DNA from: Trinickia dinghuensis
GTDB taxonomy: Bacteria; Pseudomonadota; Gammaproteobacteria; Burkholderiales; Burkholderiaceae
Assembly: GCF_003367175.1 (NCBI RefSeq)
Contig: NZ_QRGA01000010.1
Coordinates: 124,001 to 188,000, forward strand
DNA length: 64,000 bases
Direction of reading: 5' to 3'
The notes under the pieces were generated by a model that had not been told where the DNA came from, made no database searches, and saw nothing but the letters and a program-made list of their open reading frames with translations. This document shows, in pieces, positions 26,770-35,323 of this stretch (position 1 is its first letter; the number at the start of each line of letters is the position of its first letter). Both the position numbers and the translations under genes were made by a program.

Positions 26770-26891
26770 ACGCTGCACTCCCGATCGAATGAATTAGCGG
26801 TACTGCCAATCTATTCGCCGGAAATACGGTGCGAGTCCCGTTTCCCGACCATTCGTCGACTGCTTTGAAACGCGCAGCGAAAACCTCGAAT

Positions 26892-26917
26892 TTCGGGACT
26901 TTCCCGAGTCCCGAAAA
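26892..26917. promoter_or_regulatory. perfect inverted repeat, candidate SauR operator
   Basis: Ten-base arms (tttcgggact and agtcccgaaa) surround ttcccg between the divergent sauS and sauR starts. A partial copy (gagtcccgtttccc) lies about 60 bases nearer sauS at 26833-26846. Size and position fit an IclR dimer site, possibly with a second weaker site. Confidence 0.6.
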
Positions 26918-26981
26918 CCGCATGTTCGGATACACAATGCAGTCATCGGCAGCGGCTCGACCGCGAAGACGAGGAGACACG

Positions 26982-27746
26982 ATGTCGACGTCGAATCAAT
27001 CGAATGCGGCGGCGGTGCGCGCGTTTCGCGTGCTCGAAACGCTGGCGGAAGCGGGCGGCCCGCTCTCCATGATGGAGCTCGTGAATACGCTCGGCTTGCC
27101 GAAGCAGACTGTGCATCGCATCCTCGTCCAACTGACCGACGCATGGCTCATCACGCGCGGCGCCGGCGACAAACGCTACGAATGCTCGCCGCGCGTGCGC
27201 ATGCTGGCCGTCAACGTACTCATGCACGCGGGCCCGGCCGCGGCGCGTCACGTGCTGTTGGAGCAATTGGTGGCGAAGATCGGCGAGACCTGCAACTTGA
27301 CGATGCTGTCTGGCAACGACGTCGTCTACGTCGACCGCGTCGAAACGGAATGGCCGCTGCGGATGCATCTGCAGCCGGGATCGCACGTGCCGCTGCATTG
27401 TTCGGCGAGCGGCAAGCTCTTGATCAGCTTCCTGCCGAAGGATCGACGCGAACGGATGATCGAGACGCTGCCGCTGCGCGCCTATTCGGAGCAGACGATC
27501 ACCGACCGCGACGCCCTGCGCAAGGAGTTGGCGACCACGCGCCGGCGCCGGCTCGCGATCAACAATCAGGAGCATCTGCAAGGCCTGATCGCGATCGCGG
27601 TGCCGGTGATGCTCGACCGGAACCGTGCCTGCGCGGCGATCGCCGTGCAGGCGCCCGTGGGGCGCGTGACGCTTGGCGATCTGCTTGCGTTCGAGCCGGA
27701 TCTTCGGCACGCGGCCGAAGAAACGGCGAAGACTTTCCTAACCTGA
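26982..27746 (+). CDS. sauR: SauR: IclR-family regulator of the sulfoacetate genes
   Basis: This 254-residue IclR protein has a helix-turn-helix at about residues 22-55 (LSMMELVNTLGLPKQTVHRI) and the effector domain motifs GETCNLTML, VPLHCSASGKLLI and LAINNQEHLQGLI. It is divergent from sauSTU, with a strong palindrome between, so local control of that operon is the best reading. Start 26982 follows gaggagacacg; an in-frame extension to 26829 would run through the operator region and is not likely. It is related to the IclR proteins at 2369 and 9929. Confidence 0.8.
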   Translation: MSTSNQSNAAAVRAFRVLETLAEAGGPLSMMELVNTLGLPKQTVHRILVQLTDAWLITRGAGDKRYECSPRVRMLAVNVLMHAGPAAARHVLLEQLVAKIGETCNLTMLSGNDVVYVDRVETEWPLRMHLQPGSHVPLHCSASGKLLISFLPKDRRERMIETLPLRAYSEQTITDRDALRKELATTRRRRLAINNQEHLQGLIAIAVPVMLDRNRACAAIAVQAPVGRVTLGDLLAFEPDLRHAAEETAKTFLT

Positions 27747-27859
27747 GCGCGGCGCTAGGGGCGTACCGCGCGGCGCGCGTCCCGACACACCGACGTGCCG
27801 CCGTGCCGCTAGGGCGAACCGCACTGCACGTACACCGCCATACGCCGCTTAGTCGTTTT

Positions 27860-29191
27860 TCACGAAATGCTCACCGCGGGTTTTTCGCCCGACGGCAAGC
27901 GCCCGCCTCGACCTCGTTCGATCGCGCGCGCCGAGCATGCCGATACGATCGCCGAAAACAACACGTAGGCGCAGACGGTCCACCATTTTCCGCCGCTGAA
28001 CTTCCACAGCGCGGTGGCGATGATCGGCGTGAGGCCGCTCGCGAAAATGCCCGAGAATTGATAGACGAAAGAGATGCCGGTATAGCGCACGTTGGGCTCG
28101 AACAACTCGGAGAACAGCGCGGCCTCGGGCCCGTAGACCATCGCGTAGCAGATGCCGAACGGAATCACGATCGCCAGCCAGATCAGCATGGTGTTGCCCG
28201 GTTGACTTTCCATCAGCCAGAACGCCGGATAGGCCGACGCGCCGCAGATGAGCGAACCCCACATGTAGACGCGTGCGCGGCCGATCCGATCGGAGAGACT
28301 GCCGAACAGCGGAATGAAGAAGCACATGACGAGCGCGGCGATCATCACGCCGAGCAGCGCGTCGGTGCGATCCATCTTGATGTGCTGGGTCAGATAGCCG
28401 ATCGAGAACACGGCGAAGACGTTGAAGAACACGCCGTCGATGTAGCGTGCGCCCATGCCGACGAGCAGTTCGCGGCGGTAGTTGGCGAACATCTCGGCGA
28501 ACGGCAGCTTCGCTTCGCGGCGCGTGCGCTTGAGTGCGGTAAATTCGGGCGTTTCCATGACCTTGAGCCGGATGTAAAGGCCGATCATGACGAGCACGAG
28601 CGATGCGCCGAACGCGACGCGCCAGCCCCAGGCGAAGAATGCTTTCTCGGACAGCAGATGCGAAACTGCCGCGACCATGCCTGAAGCGAGACACAGCCCG
28701 ATCGACAGGCCGATCTGCGGCAGGCTGGCATAGAGGCCGCGCTTGTTCGGCGGCGCGAACTCATAGGCCATCAATACGGCGCCGCCCCACTCGCCGCCCA
28801 GCCCGATTCCTTGCAGCACACGCAGCGACAGCAGCAGGATCGGCGCCCAGATGCCGATTTGCGCGTACGTCGGCACGAATGCGACGCCCGCGGTGGAGAT
28901 GCCCATGATGAAGAGCGTGAGGATGAGGGCCGATTTACGTCCGACGCGATCGCCGAAGTGCCCGAAGAGCACGCCGCCTATGGGCCGCGTGACGAATCCG
29001 ACGGCGAAGGTCGTATACGCGAGCATCGTCGAAACGAGCGGATCGCCAGTCGGGAAGTAGAGCTTGTTGAAGATGATGCCGGCCACTACGCCGTAAAGGA
29101 AGAAGTCGTACCACTCGACAGTCGCGCCAATCACACTAGCCAGTGCGACGCGGCGAATCATGCGGGAATCGATGCGTGGATCAGAACTCAT
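27860..29191 (-). CDS. MFS transporter of the metabolite:H+ symporter (MHS) family
   Basis: This 443-residue protein has 12 membrane segments and the MHS signature: an early VALASVIGATVEWYDFFLYG, GHFGDRVGRKSAL in the loop between segments 2 and 3, and GLGGEWGGAVL. MHS carriers import organic acids such as shikimate, citrate or alpha-ketoglutarate with protons. It is convergent with sauR and at the edge of the sulfonate island, so a sulfonate such as isethionate is a possible cargo; this is a guess from position. The ATG follows ttggaggagccgtttc. Confidence 0.82.
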   Translation of the reverse strand: MSSDPRIDSRMIRRVALASVIGATVEWYDFFLYGVVAGIIFNKLYFPTGDPLVSTMLAYTTFAVGFVTRPIGGVLFGHFGDRVGRKSALILTLFIMGISTAGVAFVPTYAQIGIWAPILLLSLRVLQGIGLGGEWGGAVLMAYEFAPPNKRGLYASLPQIGLSIGLCLASGMVAAVSHLLSEKAFFAWGWRVAFGASLVLVMIGLYIRLKVMETPEFTALKRTRREAKLPFAEMFANYRRELLVGMGARYIDGVFFNVFAVFSIGYLTQHIKMDRTDALLGVMIAALVMCFFIPLFGSLSDRIGRARVYMWGSLICGASAYPAFWLMESQPGNTMLIWLAIVIPFGICYAMVYGPEAALFSELFEPNVRYTGISFVYQFSGIFASGLTPIIATALWKFSGGKWWTVCAYVLFSAIVSACSARAIERGRGGRLPSGEKPAVSIS

Positions 29192-29437
29192 GAAACGGCT
29201 CCTCCAATAGATGACCGTGCCGCGCATTCGCGCGTGCAGGATGGGGCCCCTCGATCGTCTCCTCCGGGGGCGTTTGTCGTACCGCGTGGTTAAGCGCGAT
29301 GCGGTCGGTCGTTTCTATTTACTGAGCCGAAAACGGCAGTTCAAGGGAATTCCGGCACCCCTGGCCGTTCTGGGACGAAAGCGGGAAAAACGTTTCAGTT
29401 TGGGGGCGGTATTGCAGGGTTTTGTACATGAATGAAG

Positions 29438-29473
29438 CGCGGGCCGTGAGTGCGTCAACACTCACGGCCCGCG
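29438..29473 (-). terminator. 15-bp perfect hairpin, terminator-like
   Basis: Arms of 15 bases (cgcgggccgtgagtg with cactcacggcccgcg) surround the loop cgtcaa. It lies 15 bases beyond the stop codon of the 16-codon gene tail on the minus strand and probably was that gene's terminator. It may now also end transcription of the PD40 gene. No T-run follows. Confidence 0.65.
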
Positions 29474-29488
29474 GACATTGGACTTAGC

Positions 29489-29539
29489 TTACTGCGCAGC
29501 AGCGATCTTGCGGATCATGTTGTTCAGCGTATCAGTCAC
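29489..29539 (-). pseudogene. C-terminal remnant of an unknown gene (16 codons)
   Basis: Reading the minus strand, the codons VTDTLNNMIRKIAAAQ end in TAA, just before the 15-bp hairpin. A TAG stands directly upstream, so no longer reading frame exists. The amphipathic helix-like ending and correctly placed hairpin look like the last piece of a real gene left by a deletion or insertion. The parent family was not recognised. Confidence 0.4.
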
Positions 29540-29560
29540 CTATACAGTTCCGCGAGCGGA

Positions 29561-31486
29561 CTACCGCCGCTTCGGAATATAAAGCGGCATCGAATCTTCC
29601 CAAAGCGTATCGGTAATCGCGTGCCGATCGCTGCCGTCCGCATTCATCACCCAGTTTTGCCCATCGGGTTGGAACGTCTCGTCGTAAAGCGAAAGCTCGT
29701 CGCGGAAGCCGTACTCGCCCGAACTGTAGGCAATCCGGCCATCCCAGGTCCAGGTCGCGTGGGCCTGGTTCGCGCCCGGCACAGTCAAGCGCTTCACGCC
29801 CGAGCCATCCGGATTGATCGTGTACACGTCGAAGTGGAACTTGTTAGGGTCCGTCGGATTGACCTCCTTGCGCGTGAAGACGATCTTCTTGCCGTCCGGC
29901 GACCAGCTCGGCAGGTTATCCGGCTCCGTGGTCAGAACAGTGGTTTTCCGTGTATCGAGGTCAAGGATGCGCAGCCCCTTGTCCTTCTCGCTCCACACGC
30001 GATACACGATCTGCTTGCCGTTCGGCGAATAACTCGGGAACCCCGCATTCTCCTTGCCGTCGGTCAGAATCTCGGGTTTGCCGTCCATGCTGCCGTCCGC
30101 CTTGATGCGCATGATGCGGCCGGGCATGTACGCCCGCGTGAAGAACCAGCTGCCTACGCCAAAGGCCACCCACTTCTTGTCCGGCGACCAGGTCGGATAG
30201 AACGCACCCGCCAAGCCCATGGCGATCATCTTTGGATCGAGGCCGCTCGTAGCAGGATCGTAAATATGGCGGGCATCGGAGAAATCGATATTGGCCACCA
30301 CGATCGACGAGCCGACCGCCTTCTCCGTGTACACGAGCGACTTGCCGTCGCGCGAGAGCTGCGGGAACACGTCGACGAAACGGTAGTGCCATTGCGGATC
30401 GAAGCTATAGAGCGACGTGCCGTTCGGGTGGAACGGCTTGTCGTACACCACCTTCTCGTAGACGACCTTCTTGCCGTCCGCCGAATAATGCGGCGAGCGG
30501 ATACCACTCCCCGCCGTGGCGCGCGACTGCCCGCCCGTTGTATAGAGGCCTTCCTGGGCGCCGTTCTTGATGTGGTACGCGACGTCGGTCGTACCCACGT
30601 ATTGCGGGAAGACCTTGAACCCCGGCGTGTTTGTCAGGTCCTTGCGCTCGCCGGTTGCCACGTCGACTTGCACGATTTGCGAGCTGATCTTGCCGATCGC
30701 CTCGGGACGGTGCGCGCCCCAAGTCGACTCGACCGGGGTTTCATAGAACGCGACATCCTTGCCGTCCGTCGACCACGACGGCGAGCCCTCGGCATAGCCC
30801 GAGCGCGCGGTGATCCGCCTGAAGCCCGTTCCGTCCGGATGGATCTCGTAGATGCCGCTTTCCTGGGTACGCTCCCAGCCCACCGGCAAATTGTGGCCAC
30901 GCCAATCCGTGCCAATGTCCGACGACAGCGCAATCCATTTTCCGTCGGGCGACCATGATGGCCGGAAGAAACTGTGCGGCTTGCTGGGATCGAACTTGAT
31001 ATCGCCGGTCACGTTATGCAGCGCACCCGTTTTGATGTTGAGCGTCCAGATGTTCGTGGTGCCCCACGTCTTCTTTCCGCGGCGCGTCGATACGAATGCG
31101 ATCAAATTCGGATCGGCCGGGTCGTAGACTGCGGCATCGCTGATTCCGATCCAGTCGGTCAGACGCTGCAGACCCGTGCCGTCCACGCGCACGCGGTAGA
31201 GGCTCGCGTGACCTAGGCCGTCACGCTCCGACGTGAACACGATCCATTTTCCATCGGGAGAAAAGGAGCCGTGGTAGTCGTAGCCGTCCGACGGAATCAG
31301 ACGGTGTTCATCGCTTCCGTCGGCATTGGCGATAAAAAGTTCTGAAGTCGTCGGGCCGATGCGATACAGCAGCAGATCGCCCTTGGTTGCGGCAGCAGTG
31401 GCGGCGCCCGCCGCCGGCACGAACGCGGCTGCCGCGGCAATGACGAGGCCCCGCAGGATTTTCTTGTTCAACTGAATCGAATACAC
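29561..31486 (-). CDS. secreted TolB/PD40-type beta-propeller protein
   Basis: This protein of about 641 residues has a signal peptide (NKKILRGLVIAAAAAFVPAAGAA) and many PD40 repeats of the form W-S-P-D-G-K-W-I, for example FSPDGKWIVFTSE, WSPDGKWIALSSD and WSPDGKKIVFTRK. Such repeats form one or two propellers that bind proteins or carbohydrates, as in TolB or peptidase propeller domains. No peptidase domain is present. The function is unknown. GTG 31486, preceded by ggagactagcaac, is preferred; ATG 31501 lacks a ribosome site. It follows the dioxygenase cluster on the same strand. Confidence 0.72.
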   Translation of the reverse strand: MYSIQLNKKILRGLVIAAAAAFVPAAGAATAAATKGDLLLYRIGPTTSELFIANADGSDEHRLIPSDGYDYHGSFSPDGKWIVFTSERDGLGHASLYRVRVDGTGLQRLTDWIGISDAAVYDPADPNLIAFVSTRRGKKTWGTTNIWTLNIKTGALHNVTGDIKFDPSKPHSFFRPSWSPDGKWIALSSDIGTDWRGHNLPVGWERTQESGIYEIHPDGTGFRRITARSGYAEGSPSWSTDGKDVAFYETPVESTWGAHRPEAIGKISSQIVQVDVATGERKDLTNTPGFKVFPQYVGTTDVAYHIKNGAQEGLYTTGGQSRATAGSGIRSPHYSADGKKVVYEKVVYDKPFHPNGTSLYSFDPQWHYRFVDVFPQLSRDGKSLVYTEKAVGSSIVVANIDFSDARHIYDPATSGLDPKMIAMGLAGAFYPTWSPDKKWVAFGVGSWFFTRAYMPGRIMRIKADGSMDGKPEILTDGKENAGFPSYSPNGKQIVYRVWSEKDKGLRILDLDTRKTTVLTTEPDNLPSWSPDGKKIVFTRKEVNPTDPNKFHFDVYTINPDGSGVKRLTVPGANQAHATWTWDGRIAYSSGEYGFRDELSLYDETFQPDGQNWVMNADGSDRHAITDTLWEDSMPLYIPKRR

Positions 31487-31612
31487 GTTGCTAGTCTCCA
31501 TCTATTTATCGATATTTGCGCCAACTCGAAACCGCCGGCCGAATGTTCCGGCCGGCGAACAAAGCATTCGGACGAGGCAGCAGGCGGCATCGCCGAACCC
31601 GCCTCATGCGCC

Positions 31613-32599
31613 TCACTCGTCCGCGCGCCAGTACATGAAACCCATGCCCTCGCCGGTGCCGGCGGGCGTGCGCCAGCACGGGACGTAGTCCACCAGCGTC
31701 ATCCGCGCGCCGGTTTCCTCCATCGTCTTCATCACGCTGGCGTAGAGCTTGATTTCCGAGGTGCCCGATTGGTACGACCGGTTGTCCACCGCGGCAAGGC
31801 CGTCGTAATCGTAGTCGGCCAGCATCGTCATGATGCGGTGGTCGAACTCCTCGTCATTGACGAAATGGGACAAGCCACCCGACGCGAAGACGCCTACCCG
31901 CACATCCTCGGGCCACGCCTTGAGCGCTTCGCGCAGCACGTCGCCGAACTCGATGCAGCGCGACATCGGCGGCTGCGTCGGCGGATAGAAGCAGTTCATC
32001 AGCACGGGTACATGCGGCGGCGGGTTGTCACCCATGATCTGGTGATAGACGAAGCTGAAGGCATGCGGCACCACCGGGTAGTCCGGCAACGGCTTCATCC
32101 AGACGTTGTCGGGCCATGCGAACAGATCCGTCAGATCGAAACCTTCGCGCTGGAAAGCGTCGATCAAGTAAGTCGCGAGTGTCGGGTGGCACGCGTGCGT
32201 CACATGCTCGTCGGGCGCATAGACCGCGCGCTGCGGCGGGCCGTTGTGCACCTCCTCGCCGCTATAGATGGCAATCGATGGCGAATGATCCGTGAAAATT
32301 TCCTTCTGATCCTTGCCGAGGACGATGGCGACGTCGATGCGCGCATCGCGGTACGCTGCCGCCATCTTGTCGAGTGCGGCGCGGCACCGCGCTGCGCGCG
32401 CGGTACGTTCCTCGAGCGTCAGATACGGCTCGAACGCCGCGCCGCGATGCGCTTCCAGTTCGCTATAGGTCCAGGTCCGGTTGCGGAACCACAACTGTGG
32501 ATTGGCACGGTCCCGCTCGCCGTTCTTGAGCCAGTCCTCGGGTGCCTGTCCAAGCATGCCGCTGTGCGGGACCGCCATGCCGAATACGATTTTCGCCAT
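31613..32599 (-). CDS. LigB-type class III extradiol dioxygenase
   Basis: This 328-residue protein resembles the catalytic subunit of protocatechuate 4,5-dioxygenase and gallate dioxygenases. Iron-ligand and acid-base histidines are expected in AVPHSGML near the N-terminus, FTDHSPSIAI, and VFASGGLSHFV. These enzymes open catechol rings next to the hydroxyl pair. No LigA-type small subunit or domain is present, so it is a stand-alone form. It lies with an ACS transporter, a muconate-lactonising-type propeller and an AraC regulator on the same strand, which suggests a small aromatic-acid pathway. The true substrate is not readable. Confidence 0.78.
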   Translation of the reverse strand: MAKIVFGMAVPHSGMLGQAPEDWLKNGERDRANPQLWFRNRTWTYSELEAHRGAAFEPYLTLEERTARAARCRAALDKMAAAYRDARIDVAIVLGKDQKEIFTDHSPSIAIYSGEEVHNGPPQRAVYAPDEHVTHACHPTLATYLIDAFQREGFDLTDLFAWPDNVWMKPLPDYPVVPHAFSFVYHQIMGDNPPPHVPVLMNCFYPPTQPPMSRCIEFGDVLREALKAWPEDVRVGVFASGGLSHFVNDEEFDHRIMTMLADYDYDGLAAVDNRSYQSGTSEIKLYASVMKTMEETGARMTLVDYVPCWRTPAGTGEGMGFMYWRADE

Positions 32600-32687
32600 T
32601 GATGAAATGTCCAAGCCCGTACCACCGGAGCACCGGGGTACATTGATTCGAAGAAATATCGGGAAGCGCTTTGCGCCGTTTCGATTG

Positions 32688-33983
32688 CTAAGCCTGTTGC
32701 AGCGGGCTTTGCGCGCCGGCCGTCTTGGGCGCCCACTCTGGCCGGAACAGAATGGCCGTCGCAGCCGCGCCGATCAGCAGAAAGACGAGAATCACCATCA
32801 TCGGCAAGTCATAACTCTTGCCGACATGCAGCAGCCATCCGGAGAGACTGGCCGCCACACCACCGGCAAGACTCGTCGCGAGCTGCTGCACGCCCGTCAC
32901 GAGCCCGATCGCCTCGCGCGGGATCAACGTAAGGCGCGACAGCACCAAGTTGTTCGCGGTAGTGAGCCCCAACAACGATAGGGACAGCACATTCCAGAAC
33001 AGCGCCACATCGAGAGAATGGGCATAGGCACCTAGCAACACCGTGCTGCCGCCGAAAAAACCCGCGATCGTAAACCCCTTGCGCACCCGAATCGGGTGGC
33101 CTCCGCGTGCGACCATCAAGTCCGCCGCCCACCCCGCGAGTGCTGCGACGAGCGCTATGCCGAGAAAGCTGAAAAACGTGTAGAGCCCCGACTGTGCGAG
33201 CGACAAACCCCGCTGCTCGACCAGATAGGCCGGCATCCACGTCATCGAATAGAACGTGAAATACCCGTAGCAGAAGTTGGTGATCATTCCGCCCCACACC
33301 ACCGGGCTGACCAGCACGCTGCCGAGCGACACGCTCCGCGCGGCACGGTCGGCCCGCTTCAACGCCTCCCGGGACGGGAAGTCGTTGCGCACCAGCAGCA
33401 ACCACGGCAGGAGCCACAGCAGTCCAAGCAGCCCCGTTGCGATGAACATCGCTTTCCACGACCATGCGACGATCACCCACGCCGCGACCGGGGCGCCGAG
33501 CGCCGGCCCGAGCTTGTTGCCCATCGCGAGCAGGCCCACGGCGAGGCCGTTGTGGCGCTCGTCGAAGTTGTTGCGGATCCAGCGGTAGCTTGCCGGTATC
33601 ACGATCGCCTCGGCTACGCCGATCAGCAGCCGCATCACGACCAGTCCCTCCAGCGTCGACACCGTCCCCATCAACGCGGTGGCCACGCACCATAGCGCGA
33701 AACACACCGCGTACGGCCACTTCACGCCGTAACGGTCCGCCACCCAGCCCATCGGGACTTGAAATACACCGTAGGACCAGAAGAATGCCGCGTTGACCCA
33801 ACCGCGATCGACGTTGCTGAGCGAGAACTGCTTCACGAGACTGGCATCCGCCAGCGCGCTCGAAATGCTGCTGCGATCGACGAAGGAAATCAGCACGCCG
33901 ATGGCGAGCAGCCCGAGGATGGTCCAATGATTCAACCCGCCCCGGCGCTCGTGTTCACCTGTCTCCATCTGTTTCGTCTTCAT
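32688..33983 (-). CDS. MFS transporter, ACS family (probable organic or aromatic acid uptake)
   Basis: This 431-residue protein has 12 membrane segments and ACS-type features: IGVLISFVDRSSISSALAD in segment 1, MGWVADRYGVKWPY between segments 2 and 3, and a conserved RWIRNNFDERHNG region. Family members carry hexuronates, tartrate, phthalate or hydroxybenzoates. Its place between the extradiol dioxygenase and the lactonase-like gene suggests it brings in their substrate. It starts only 9 bases after the lactonase-like gene ends. Confidence 0.82.
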   Translation of the reverse strand: MKTKQMETGEHERRGGLNHWTILGLLAIGVLISFVDRSSISSALADASLVKQFSLSNVDRGWVNAAFFWSYGVFQVPMGWVADRYGVKWPYAVCFALWCVATALMGTVSTLEGLVVMRLLIGVAEAIVIPASYRWIRNNFDERHNGLAVGLLAMGNKLGPALGAPVAAWVIVAWSWKAMFIATGLLGLLWLLPWLLLVRNDFPSREALKRADRAARSVSLGSVLVSPVVWGGMITNFCYGYFTFYSMTWMPAYLVEQRGLSLAQSGLYTFFSFLGIALVAALAGWAADLMVARGGHPIRVRKGFTIAGFFGGSTVLLGAYAHSLDVALFWNVLSLSLLGLTTANNLVLSRLTLIPREAIGLVTGVQQLATSLAGGVAASLSGWLLHVGKSYDLPMMVILVFLLIGAAATAILFRPEWAPKTAGAQSPLQQA

Positions 33984-33992
33984 GCCGTGCGC

Positions 33993-35165
33993 TCACTTCA
34001 CGAAGGCGACGCTGACCGCCGTCGGCACGTCAGCCGTGGCCGCTGTGGCAGCCAGCTTTCCCGACACCGGGTCGACGCTGAACACGGCGACATTTCCGCT
34101 GCGCTGGTTCGCCACGAACAGCCACTTCCCCGAAGGATCGAGTTCCATGCCCCACGGTTTTGTGCCGCCGGAAGCCATCCGCTGCAGCTCGGACAACTTG
34201 CCCGACTCCGGATCGACGCGGTAGACGACTAGCATGTCCTCGCCACGATCTTGCGCATACACGAACCGGCCATCGGCGCTCATGAGGATTTCCGCCCCGC
34301 TCCTGACGCCCTTGAATTCCGGTGTGCTCAGCGACACGGTCTGCACTGGTGCGAGACGCCCTTGCGCTGCATTCCATCGCAGCACGAAAATCTCGCCGCT
34401 CAATTCGGTGATCACGTAGACGAAGCGGCCATCCGCACCGAACACCATATGCCGTGGCCCGCTACCCGCGGGTGCCGCGAAAGCGCGGCGCGGGTTGCCG
34501 TTGTCCGGCAACAGCGCGTGTGTCGCGCCGTCGAACCCGTAGACGAACACACGATCGGCCCCGAGATCGGAGACGAGCACATAGCGGCCGGAAGGATCGA
34601 CCACCGCGTTATGGGCATGCGCACTCCGCTGGCGACGCTGGTTGGGACCCGAGCCCGTCTCCTTCATCGTCGAAGCGCGCGTGCCGAGGCTTCCGTCCGG
34701 CTCGAGCGCGATGCTCGACACCGTTCCGCTGTTGTAACTCGCCGCCAGCAAGGTTTTCGACCGCGCGTCGAGCGACAGATTCGTCGTGCCGCGTCCGTCG
34801 GAATCGACCCTGTTCAGCTCGGTGAGCGCGCCCGTTGCGCGGTCCGCGGCGTAGGCCGTCACGCTGCCCTCGCGCACCTTGTCGTCATCGACCGCATAGA
34901 TGACCGGCCGCCGCGGATTGCTCGCCAGCCAGGTGGCATTGAGCCCTTTTGCCACCGTCCCGACCGTGGTCAGCTTGCCCGTCGACGGATCGAAGCGCAG
35001 CGCCTCGATCCGCGCCTGCTGCGTTCCCACATAGACGAGTTGCGACACGCCGTGTGCCGATACGGCGTGCGCCTGCTCATACATCCCTATCATTCCCACG
35101 GACAAGCCCAATACGGCAACGGCCGCTCGTTTCACGTAAGTGTCCAAAAAAGGCCCCTGAATCAT
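33993..35165 (-). CDS. lactonase-family seven-bladed beta-propeller (YbhE/CMLE-like), exported
   Basis: This protein of about 390 residues has a signal-like N-terminus (VKRAAVAVLGLSVGMIGMYEQAHA) and blade repeats such as VYVGTQQARIEALRFDPSTGKL, FVYVITELSGEIFVLRW and WLFVANQRSGNVAVF. The family holds 6-phosphogluconolactonase YbhE and the fungal 3-carboxymuconate lactonising enzyme. Muconate cycloisomerisation would suit the neighbouring ring-cleavage dioxygenase, but the apparent export signal argues against a cytoplasmic sugar-phosphate role. The start follows aaggagcgtgatcgag. The exact activity is open. Confidence 0.7.
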   Translation of the reverse strand: MIQGPFLDTYVKRAAVAVLGLSVGMIGMYEQAHAVSAHGVSQLVYVGTQQARIEALRFDPSTGKLTTVGTVAKGLNATWLASNPRRPVIYAVDDDKVREGSVTAYAADRATGALTELNRVDSDGRGTTNLSLDARSKTLLAASYNSGTVSSIALEPDGSLGTRASTMKETGSGPNQRRQRSAHAHNAVVDPSGRYVLVSDLGADRVFVYGFDGATHALLPDNGNPRRAFAAPAGSGPRHMVFGADGRFVYVITELSGEIFVLRWNAAQGRLAPVQTVSLSTPEFKGVRSGAEILMSADGRFVYAQDRGEDMLVVYRVDPESGKLSELQRMASGGTKPWGMELDPSGKWLFVANQRSGNVAVFSVDPVSGKLAATAATADVPTAVSVAFVK

Positions 35166-35323
35166 CTCGATCACGCTCCTTGGCCCGGCCGTCGGGTCAC
35201 GCCGATTCGGCCTCACTGCCAGAACGGTTCGAGATTATTCGCCGGAGAGGCGTCTGTCCCTGTACAAAGCGCGGATTCGCTTGGACTTTACGCCGGACAC
35301 TTGGAGCCCGAGGAGCAACGGGC

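Larger units (their letters stand above)
29192..29560. other. intergenic region with a gene-tail scar and strong hairpin
   Basis: These 369 bases hold no intact gene. The half next to the transporter shows no coding character and probably carries its promoter. The other half holds a 16-codon gene tail and a perfect hairpin, listed separately. Confidence 0.6.

Noticed and set aside
25331-26980. A long open frame upstream of sauT, giving a 1092-codon reading
   Set aside because: It runs through sauS in another frame and has no family similarity before the sauT start. The ATGA overlap and AMP-ligase homology define the true start at 25330.
29211-29435. 74-codon plus-strand frame in the 29.2-29.5 kb gap
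   Set aside because: No ribosome site, no domain, and composition like other chance frames.
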